Shown piece by piece: positions 8,943 to 18,800 of a DNA stretch of 24,470 nucleotides (the first letter of the stretch is position 1; each line of letters starts with the position of its first letter). The stretch is from positions 1-24,470 of the forward strand of contig JAAPAO010000542.1 in the NCBI GenBank assembly GCA_013115145.1. Reading direction: 5' to 3'. The notes under the pieces are model-generated. The model saw nothing but the letters and a program-made list of their open reading frames with translations, was not told where the DNA came from and did no database searches. Both the position numbers and the translations under genes were made by a program. This DNA comes from Perkinsus chesapeaki. Its lineage: Eukaryota > Perkinsozoa > Perkinsida > Perkinsidae.

Positions 8943-10050
8943 TTATCCAATAACTGACTTCTTAAAGGCAGCCACACCCCAAATGCACACTGCAACTGTT
9001 AGCACTGTAGCGATCGCCATGCCAGTTGGAGACCAATGAGCAGGGCATAACATCCACCTAATAATCGAATATTATTTACTACCTAGTATTCAAGGTCATT
9101 AATAGTTTACTAGTAGTACTATTCTTAGGATCAATTTAATTTGACTCCACTAAGGTTTAAAGTTTTGAGTCGGCATCACATAGTGCCCCACAAAGCCTAG
9201 CACCTTTAGTGCGAGCTTATGCTTATTTAAGCAGCCCCTAATTTAATCTATTACCAGTGTAAAAATGTGCTATTCCAGCAGCACTGCTAAGATAGAATGA
9301 TAATAAGCCACAATCGCTTGAGAACAGGGATTCATCTAGTCTCTTAAAAATTTATACCTGGGAGGTCGAAGCGTGCTTCTTGGTCGGAGATATGATACTA
9401 ATATATGTTATCCAACCTCGCAGAAATGGTAAGGTATTACTACTGCGGGGAAAATACAATACAGATTTTTCCCAGCAGACCAACAGCAAGCACGAAATAC
9501 CTTGTTAATAATGAAGTTCGTGTAAGGTAAAATGAGACTGCGACCCTCCAACTGATAGCACTCAGTAGTACATCATGCCCTTATTATCATCATCACTAGG
9601 TAAAGTAGGAAGAGCGCCACCCATATCGCTGAAGGGGCATTTAGCACCATCAGTAGCTGCTAAACCTGATAAGAGGGGTAAAATCATATAGCATCAGTGT
9701 ATTATAATATGATATAATAATAGGGAGGTGTTGTATTAATAATATGGCGTAAATGTGTAACAAACCGCAAAAAGAAGTTCATTTTTACCATAGTGCTAGT
9801 AAAACGCTATTTCTGATGATAATGAGTAAGTCGGCGATTACATCCTACAATACCCCAATGTACGCTGGTAAGGAACGCCAGATATAGTGAAATTTTCCCA
9901 CAAAAAATAACCATATCCATTACTACCAGAGAAGGGGCATTTAGGAGCATCATCGTCTTCTTGCTTCCTATTTATCAACTTGTTTTGAGTAGTGTCATCA
10001 GATGACTTCTCGGGCATCACACTTTCTTTTGCCGATGCTGTACTAGACAT
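8943..10050 (-). CDS. Unrecognised small membrane protein with two CPFS motifs (partial model)
   Basis: A minus-strand multi-exon gene I do not recognise. Exon 1 (9864-10050) starts MSSTASAKESVMPEKSSDD and contains DAPKCPFSGSNGYGYFLWEN. It joins in phase across a 198-nt intron to exon 2 (9572-9665), with DGAKCPFSDMGGALPTLPSD. A 34-nt GT-AG interval (9538-9571) leads to a third exon starting at 9537. The last exon (8943-9057) encodes CPAHWSPTGMAIATVLTVAV and CIWGVAAFKKSVIG before TAA, a single transmembrane segment close to the C terminus. Exons between about 9060 and 9500 are unresolved. The twice-used KCPFS and small tail-anchored design could suit a mitochondrial or redox protein, but that is speculation; it could also be two genes. 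Confidence 0.45.
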
Positions 10051-10713
10051 AATAATAACTAACACGGGAAAAATTCATATTATATTTCGTATGCAAAATA
10101 AAGTGCGTTTCCAAGATATTCGTTCAACCTTATAGGTATCTTACCATTTCCGACCCAAAGATTCGTCCCCTAGGATCCATTGGTGCGATCTCAGATTATA
10201 ATTTGTAGGGAATTGTCCATCATGACCCGTGCATGCTTTTTACGTAATACTAGCTTGTCTTGTAGATTACTTTTCGAATACTAGCTGAAATTAGCCAAAT
10301 AATCGCGCAACAAGCGCACGCCCAGATACTATTGAGTGCTCCAATCGGGACTAGCCCGGAGAGCAACTCAACGTCCATTATAAGAGTATTAAATGTTTAA
10401 TGGATAGATCCACGGTGAACAGAGGATACTGAAGATGTTGCCATTTCATTGTATCCGTTGGAGTATACAATATCGCTCGCAGTCTTGAATTTCATTCTAT
10501 CCGCTTGATGTCTGAGGGGAAGTTGGTCCCATTTTTATAAAAGATTTTTGTCGGTTTCGAGTAATATTTAATATTTGTATTTTTTATCATTCCCCATCTT
10601 TATTCCAAGTTTAATGGTAAGGCATTACAGTCTTCGAGTATAAAAGTGTCTGGCCGTTTCGAATGGCGTATCTTGAGGTTAAGCGTGCAAGATACTAATG
10701 AAGTAGGTTTCTG
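10051..10713. promoter_or_regulatory. Divergent intergenic region
   Basis: 663 nt separate the start of the minus-strand CPFS gene from the plus-strand ABCG gene, so both promoters should be here. TATAAAAG at 10639-10646 is 68 nt upstream of the ABCG start codon and resembles a TATA box, but promoter rules for this organism are unknown. No family A or B copy, tandem repeat or ORF was seen. Confidence 0.35.
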
Positions 10714-12573
10714 ATGCGCGAAGATTTTCCTCGCCCTGTAGATTTTTTTTCTGTAATGGTTTCATCTTCCGGCTCTTCTTCTCCTACCATTGATGTCGTT
10801 AAAAGCGACAACTCCCTCGAATGGAGTGATATATCCTTCGACGTCAATCGTCGAAACCTCTTTGGCAAGAAGCTCGAGACCAAGCGTATCCTCGACTCTG
10901 TCACCGGTAGCGCCTGCCCCGGTCAACTCGTTGCTATAATGGGCCCCTCGGGCTCTGGTAAAACAACTTTGCTTGACATCCTTGCTGATAGAGTCTCCTC
11001 TGGTAAGATCAATGGTAACATTTCCGTCAACAAGCGTCCTCGATCGACTGTTTCATTCCGAGCGGTGTCCGCCTATGTCTCCCAAGAGGACAGCCTTATT
11101 GGTTCCTTCACGGTTATCGAAACTCTACGGCAAAGTGCCCGCCTTGCCCTACCTAAAAGCGTTAAAGCCGAGGAAAGGGAGCGTCGCGTTCAACACGCTA
11201 TCGATATGATGGGTCTTAGGTCCTGCGAAAACGTTCTCATCGGTGATGTCTTTAGAAAAGGTGTTTCTGGTGGTCAGAAGCGTCGAGTAAGTGTGGCCAT
11301 AGAACTCTTGAAGGAGCCGTCTATTCTCTTGCTTGATGAGCCCACCTCTGGTCTCGACTCGGCGGCTGCCTATAATATAATGGAGTATCTTAAGAAGCTT
11401 GCTGTGGAGGACCAGTGTACTGTTATTGTCACCATACATCAACCTAGCAGTGATATTTGGTCTTCTTTATCGAAAGTATGCTTCCTGGCGAAGGGTAACG
11501 TTATATATTTCGACACCCCGGATAAGGTCCCCGAGTACTTTGCCACTGTCGGTTATCCTGTCCCGCCTTACACGAATCCAGCTGAGCATGTTTTGGATCT
11601 CACCAACACTGATTTCCCTGGTCACGGTGACGTTGATGGCCTCATCGAGCACTACAGGAAGGCCCCTCAGGAGCCTGGCTGTCAAATGCAACTGTTTCTT
11701 ATTGAAACTGCGAGCGGCAGCACTCCTGATGGTACCGTTGGTGGCCAGCAATTACCAAGCGAAAAGGAAATCTGGAAAAGTGTTCGTCCGAGCAAACTGA
11801 CTCAGTTCTGGACGCTACTGAAGAGAAACTTTATGAACAATCTTCGCAACCCGGGTATCTATTGGGTGAGGTTCGTTATGTATGTCATTCTGTCCTTTAT
11901 GATCGGCACAATGTACATACGATCGAACGACGCTCTAACGCAGTTCGACTATATTCCTATGCTCTTCTACGTCCAAGCTTTTCTGGTATTCATGGCGGTT
12001 GCTGTGCTCCCCTTCTTCGACGAGATTCGAGCGGTCTTTGCCAGGGAACGCGCCAATTCAAATCTCAACGTGTTGATGTTTGTATTGGCGAACTTCATTG
12101 CAGCTCTCCCTGGCATAGCTTTGATTGCATTGGTGTCGACTGCAATGGTGGTTGGCATCGCTGGTCTCAACGCCTTTGGTTGGTTCTTCCTTAATTTATT
12201 CCTCTCAATGGTCGTCTCAGAATCTCTAATGATGCTTCTTGGTGCGGCTACTCCTCACTACATTATTGGCATTGCCCTCGGTGCTGGTCTCTACGGTATG
12301 TTCATGCTGGTCTGTGGGTTTATGGTTCCCCGAGATAAGATACCAGCTGGATGGATCTGGGTGCATTACATCGCATTTCATACCTACGCCTTTGGTGCAT
12401 TCATGTACGCTGAGTTCCACGACGAGCCTCCTGCGGGCAATCTCATCTTGGAGCAGTTCGATCTCGAAGACACCGATCTCGGCATCAACATGGGCGTGTT
12501 GGTCGCTTGGACCGCAGGGCTGCAAATTCTATTTTATTTGGCACTTTATTTCCTCCACACTGGTCGGAGGTGA
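10714..12573 (+). CDS. ABCG-family (White/ABCG2-type) half-transporter, intronless
   Basis: A 619-residue membrane ABC half-transporter with nucleotide-binding domain first, which dimerises to export lipids, sterols or xenobiotics; the substrate cannot be read from sequence. Visible motifs: Walker A GPSGSGKTT (77-85), Q-loop YVSQED (121-126), signature VSGGQKRR (184-191), Walker B ILLLDEP (204-210), D-loop SGLD (212-215), H-loop His242. About six membrane segments follow from residue 383 (roughly 383-402, 414-434, 455-480, 487-512, 517-537, 594-614). Length is typical for the family. An in-frame TGA lies just upstream; Met1 or Met15 could start. All catalytic residues are present. It is uninterrupted while the rebuilt neighbours have many exons, and it ends only 231 nt before VPS41. 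Confidence 0.97.
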   Translation: MREDFPRPVDFFSVMVSSSGSSSPTIDVVKSDNSLEWSDISFDVNRRNLFGKKLETKRILDSVTGSACPGQLVAIMGPSGSGKTTLLDILADRVSSGKINGNISVNKRPRSTVSFRAVSAYVSQEDSLIGSFTVIETLRQSARLALPKSVKAEERERRVQHAIDMMGLRSCENVLIGDVFRKGVSGGQKRRVSVAIELLKEPSILLLDEPTSGLDSAAAYNIMEYLKKLAVEDQCTVIVTIHQPSSDIWSSLSKVCFLAKGNVIYFDTPDKVPEYFATVGYPVPPYTNPAEHVLDLTNTDFPGHGDVDGLIEHYRKAPQEPGCQMQLFLIETASGSTPDGTVGGQQLPSEKEIWKSVRPSKLTQFWTLLKRNFMNNLRNPGIYWVRFVMYVILSFMIGTMYIRSNDALTQFDYIPMLFYVQAFLVFMAVAVLPFFDEIRAVFARERANSNLNVLMFVLANFIAALPGIALIALVSTAMVVGIAGLNAFGWFFLNLFLSMVVSESLMMLLGAATPHYIIGIALGAGLYGMFMLVCGFMVPRDKIPAGWIWVHYIAFHTYAFGAFMYAEFHDEPPAGNLILEQFDLEDTDLGINMGVLVAWTAGLQILFYLALYFLHTGRR

Positions 12574-12804
12574 TATCTCTATTATTCTATCAGCTATTTC
12601 TAGCTCGGCTCACCTCTGGTGGACGAGCTCCATATCGTAACCATCAAATTAGTCTCATCATCGACGACGTGTATCTTTTATTTTTGCTATCGTTGCCTAC
12701 TACTAATCATCATCAGTCGAAACTGAATTAGCCTCTTTGTGATACACATAATTATTTTCATTTTGTAATTGATCTGGGTTGCAGTTGTAACATATTTCCT
12801 TCAG
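12574..12804. other. Intergenic spacer ABCG - VPS41
   Basis: 231 nt with the ABCG 3' UTR and VPS41 5' leader. The VPS41 ATG at 12805 directly follows TTTCCTTCAG, a strong acceptor-like sequence. It could be a spliced-leader addition site or the end of a 5' UTR intron. Confidence 0.5.
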
Positions 12805-15800
12805 ATGGATGAATTTCGCGGAGAAGCGATCGTATCGGATGCCAGCAGCTCGGCGGCGAGTGACATGGAAAATCATAAGTTTCGTCGAAGAAGTGAAGGA
12901 GCGAACGGCGCAACGAATGCAGGAAATGATGAGCTCGATGATGACGTGCCGATTGTGGATTACCATCCGGTTGAGGCCGTCGATCTCCGGAAAGTTCTGA
13001 CCACTGAGGAGGCAACTGCTGTGAAATTTACCAAGGACAAGCTGGTAGCATTGAAAATAGGAGTGTTCTGTTTACACTACTGCCGGCAGTTGATCGGTAC
13101 GGCTCTCGGGTCGATATATGCCTTCGATGGGCATGGAGAGTTGGTGGGGTCATGGAGGAACCATACCAAAGCGGTGAGAAGGAGGGGCTCAGTTGTTAGA
13201 GGATTTCGAGGAACGGGAATTTATTGATGCATATTTTGGTCGTTGGTCGAAAAATTGGCGGAATCTTCCACCGGAAGGCTTTCTAGAAGCTTACCTCACA
13301 TTACTTCGACCGGCCGAAATGTGTCCATATTATAACTGCGGATAGCCCCTCTACACATTCTCGTCCAATGCTGAATATTTGCTGTTGGCAAGACTCGCGG
13401 TTTTCTCCATATCATTGATTTGCGGGAAAATTACTGGGAAAAGGCAGTGATGGATCTCAGGGACGATTCGGGATCGAAGGTATCCCGACGGAAAGGCTAT
13501 CTTAAGAGCGTTGAAAAATCTGCTGTTGTTACGATTCGAATGATTATTGGTGATTAATGAGTAGTCCATCTTCTACGATCTCTCATATCTCCGGTGACAG
13601 AAGGGGAGTGTTACTGTTGTTGTTTGTTATCAGGTTTCTTGCATCGATACGGATTATACAGAGAAGTACGTAGCGAGCTGTTCAGAGGATGCATCGGTAG
13701 TATCTGCGGGAAAGGGGGCAACTGAGGTTTGATGAGGAGGGAACAGAGAAGGAGGGGAAAGAGGTTCAATTTGATACACTGTGGCTGCTGACACTCCTTG
13801 CAACCACTGTATGCCAGTGGCCTCCGTTCACATTGACATTAGGGAGTAATGGTGGAACGTCGAGAACTGTTGGGCTCAAAAGGAATATGTTGGATGTTCC
13901 CACTTTTTATGCGACCTATTCCCTATCACACTCTCCATTAGTAAGAGCGTTCGACTCTGTATTGTACGTGATTGAGCGCAGCAGCACAGTTAACCGTGAA
14001 CCGTGCTCTTACAGTCTGTCGGTAGAAGTCGCAGTGCCTCATGCAGGCACCTGAAATGTTCCCCGGGGGAACATGTTTTGCGCCTCCGGAGGAGGCGGGA
14101 ACATTTCCTGGTAGAGTTGGTTAGGAACATTAGTTAGGAACATTGGTTAGGAAGCTGTTCCCAGGAGAATTAAAGTTTACGCCACAAGTTTATAAAAATA
14201 TGCAGCAACCGTACCATTGATGCCATCTTATCTCGCACTTGGCATTGATTATGATGTATTACCAAAATATTACTCCTCCCACTTTGACGTTTCTTAGGTA
14301 TGTGTTGTTGCACTAAAACCGACTCCAGATGGCAGCCGAATAACAGCCACAATGGACCTTTCAATCAATAGTAATGCTACTAGGACAGCATCAACCACTC
14401 ATTTGTTTCATGACCAGGTCAAGACCAACCAGCGCTGGTATCTCGGCCACTCCGAGCAGTTGCCATCAACCCTCTCTATGGCTCCAGTAATATGACCGCT
14501 CCCGGTCAAAATTTATCTGAACTCTTACTGGGATAAAATGCTCCGAATCGGCCTATATCCTTTGTTCTAGGTGGAAAGCGATCAGTAGTTTTTGGAGGAG
14601 AGGATTACAAGCTCGTCATGACGAAGCGAGGCACGTTATTCAATAATAATTCGATTTTGCATTCGGGTGGGGCAGAAGGTATCTTGTCGATGGTCTATTT
14701 CGATGTTTGCAGGAGAAGGCACGATAACCTGTATTAAATGGATTAACAACATGGTTGCTTGGACGAATCTCAAGGGAATGAAAGTAGACAATTTCGTGGC
14801 GCAGTGACTATCGCGTGGTGGTGGTAGATTTATGATGTGGCGTCCAAGCATAAAGTGACATTCCTGCCTCGGCCGATTCTCGATGAATCTGTCAACAGCC
14901 ACGCGGCAGCCTTGTCAGCGAAGAGTAATGCTAGCCGGTCCGGGAAATCTTATGATTTTCCAGTTGCGTGGCTCACTGAGGAGTTGATAGCGTTGAGCTG
15001 GGGGCCGGTCGTCAGAGTTTGCCGTCTTCTGGCGACGCGGGTTGATAGTCCTGGGCAGTCTGGAAAAGGAACGATCATTCGATACGCTCAGGTGGTTCAC
15101 TTGCTGTCATTTCAACCTCAAGATACGCCGTTGAGTGTTCAGGTCATCGGTGCATTTTCGTTCACGGCTGATGTAACAGTGAGGGGGATTGGCCTGTTCG
15201 ATAGAGGAGAAGGTGAAATCTGCGTCACGCGCCACAGAATTAGCTCTCAGGTATTCCTAGCACCTCTGATGATTTCATGTCGACAACACAATTGTCATTA
15301 TTGACGTGCCCAGTCGAGGGCGTTAAAGTTGGAGAGGATAAGGCCGCTGAATCCGGTAGTGGTCGGGTGGGCTGCAAAATAATTTAGCTTTTATTTGGGA
15401 ACAAAGCGCAGTTAGTTACTCAGTTGAAATACAAAGTGACTGCCAGTTAGTAATTTCTGTGTAAAAACACCTTATCGCCACTGTCACCGTGGGTTGGTAC
15501 TTTTTGAGGTATAGTTGTATTATGTACTATGAATCCTTAGACTGACTCGAATGGGTACTACTACCACACTGCGCTTGTCATAGACGTCCCACTGAACGCC
15601 TATTTTCCCGTGGCTTTCGTCGGGACGGGTAGTGAATTCGATCATACGGATCTGTACGGGGCAATGCTCGGAGCTGTGTTATCTTCTCGTGGCGAGATTG
15701 TCGTAGTCCTTTTCTCTCGTAATACAGTAGGCGTACGTTCGAAGTTTCCCTTCTCAGATGTATCCAACTCATTAGTCCATCATGTGGTTAACCTTAAAGG

Positions 15801-18800
15801 CGAGGCTGCTTTCTCGGATAGGGTAAGTGACTTCAGTCCGCAGGGGGCTTGATTGTTGCCACTTCTTGTACACTTCATTTCGAGCTTTTTGCAGGTGCCA
15901 CTAGTGTCGAAAGGAGACAGCCGCTGGGTTCTACCGCTCGAAACGGCATTAGCGTAAGCGAGGAATAGAGATTAAATACGAAGCTTCTCCGTGCAGATTC
16001 GCGCCGTCAACAACATCACAATCATCAGCAGTGCAGAGCCGACAATCGCTGGCTTTCGTGGTTACTCCAACTGAACTTGTTATGATCACTCGACGCTCAC
16101 TAATGGACCATGCGCTGTGGCTTATTGCCAAACGACAGTAGGGATAGCAAGTATAATAGGATTCCGTAGTGCTTGTGGCAGATTTGAGGAGGCTGTTGAA
16201 GTTTCGACGGCGATGGGGAATACTACGGCCATGGAGACTGTCATGAGTAGGTGAGCTGAAATTCAACTCTTGTTAGAAAAACATCTCATTTTTCATATCT
16301 CGTCCTCCGCTACCAACGTGGGACGCATGCTTTGCTACATGGTATTTCATGTACAACTGGCAGCAGTCTCCTAAAATGGTAAAGTTGTTTTATTCTCTTA
16401 TGTATAAGCCTTGTACTATAATGGCCGACCGATCTCCCGTAGGCAGTTTAAATGACGGAGTTAGTCCTCCCAGGTCTCTGCGGGAGAACAGTACAACGTA
16501 ACGTCAGTGTCGAACTGACCCGGTCGATCAGATGAAGAAAATCTGGGAATAGACTTCACTACTTTTGTTTAGCCATAGCATTCGCTTAGAGCGTATAGTA
16601 CAATCTTTCCCGCTGCCGTGTAGAATTGCTGAAGTTGGTTCGATTATATATAAAAACTATTATACCCTTATCCATATTGTATGCCTATGAGTGTAACCAG
16701 TGACCGTCATCCGCCGAAGGTAGAATGTAGCGTGTATGATACGCGGTGTATCCCCAAATACGGACTTTCGACTCCATGATCATGACGTCTTGATCATGGA
16801 ATCGCTTCTACTAAGAAAGCTCCTTGTGGGAAGTGGCCTCTAACAAGCTTATGTACGACGCAGACATCCATACCGACCTGCCGCGGTTTGCTACGGTAGA
16901 TAATCTACCGTAGACCAACTACCTATCAAAAACTAACTATGCAAACTTGAAAGTAGTTTGGCTGTTGGAAACTCGTCATAGACATCGACCGTCATAGAGA
17001 TCGCAGGGAGAGTTCCGGCAGCGTTCGAGATCCTGGATTGGCGGCAGCTTAGCGTTGCTATGCATGACATTGTCATGATGACAATGTGGCTTACTTGTCA
17101 TACAGATCGTCTATTTTACCGTGATCAACTTCAGCGATGATCACTAGGAAATTATTTAATATTGGCCTACTTTACGATTGCCGAAGATTCCCGAAGCTCG
17201 GCCGCTTGATCCGGACCCACTGGATCACTTTTATATCAGGAGGATGTGACGGAGCCAAAGTGCTTGTGTATTGAGGTCACACACTTCACACTTAACTTCG
17301 TTTCCCAAAACGTTTGAGTGGTTTGCCCAACCCAACGAAATCTCTTTTGTGTCTGAAAGATGCTACCGCTCAAAGATCCGTATGTGGTCTCATAACGAGG
17401 AGACTAGCTCATGTTAGGAGGCTTACCTAGCTGCTAACCTCTTACTGCTACTAACTCTAACTTGGATTCTAATCCAAATCTCCCAGCTCTAACGAATCGT
17501 AGAGATTTTGGTCTATTCTCAGGTTCCGCATTACAGCCCCTATTGAGCGACAAAGAGTACCACAGAGCAGCTACACTTACTTCTCTAATTGATAGCGGGA
17601 AGCACGGGTAACAAAAAAGTCCCGTGCGTGGGAATCGAACCTGCGTCTCAGGAAAATATGGAGATCGATTGCTGAGGAGTTCGAGGCTCACAATGCGCTG
17701 CAGTATTTGGTTGCATACTTACCATTGGATATCCAAGTAGCCGAGGACAGCGGGCTGTTGGAGGGTGAAATCTACGATAAAACCATTACAAGGTAGGAGT
17801 CAAGCCTGGAACATATTCATAAGATGCTATCAGAAATGTATTAGAAAGTGCTAAGTGGTTCACTGTGTGGACCAGTTACAGCGTTTGTAATGGTTCTCAA
17901 ATATATGACTGCTTTTGCCCCTGAGCGAAATTTCTGCCTGCAATTTCCGCCGTCATTCCGTATTTCAAAATTACTACAGAACTTCCGTCGTAACAATTAA
18001 TCCATAACTAGTGAATACAGATGGTCCGATGATTGTATATTGGGGAAGTTGGATGGTATTTATTTTTCATTAATAACGACTGGGTTTTTGCGTCTTTGCC
18101 GGCTCTGTATACCCTATTTGTTAGTGATGATTGTTCCTCTCTCAGTGTTATAATACATCAGCCCACTCGACTGCTGCCTTTACTTCAACGTTGGCCACGA
18201 GAACTCTACTCCGAGTCTCGTATAGTGAAACTCATCGGAGAGGTCATCCCTGAGGTGAGCACCTGTTGATCTGTCCACACTATTATAACCATCAGCATTG
18301 GACTGTGAATTGGTCCTTGGTCCATCATCCTCCACCAGAAGAGACCGGTGGTGATGACATTGATCGTGATGACGAACAAGATGATGAAGATGACGTATTG
18401 AAACTGGACCCTACTAAAGAAAGAGGTATCAAAGCACCTGAACAATAATACACTTGTTGTTCTCGTCACTCCGGTGTTTACGTTGTACCACTGTCATGTT
18501 GGTGATATTACCGCCATATGGATTCGCACAATTTATAAATCTATATTGGCAGGCATATTCGTATATGTAATACGCATACCACTTCAACCCCTTACACTCT
18601 TATTACACCGAACTTATACGACGCCCGCGAGCGGGAGAAGGTATACATTTATACGCTACTATTTGTCCTTTCTACAAGGTTTTCTCAGCAGTCGGCGGTG
18701 GGTGAGAAATTTTGAGTCCGGTTTTCGTGTTGATATATTATACCATCTAATACTGCATTATATCATATTTCTCCTACTGTCGCTTATCGTGTATGAGATG

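Noticed and set aside
12239-12640. Other frames overlapping the ABCG gene
   Set aside because: They are shadows of the 619-residue transporter frame, which has every catalytic motif.
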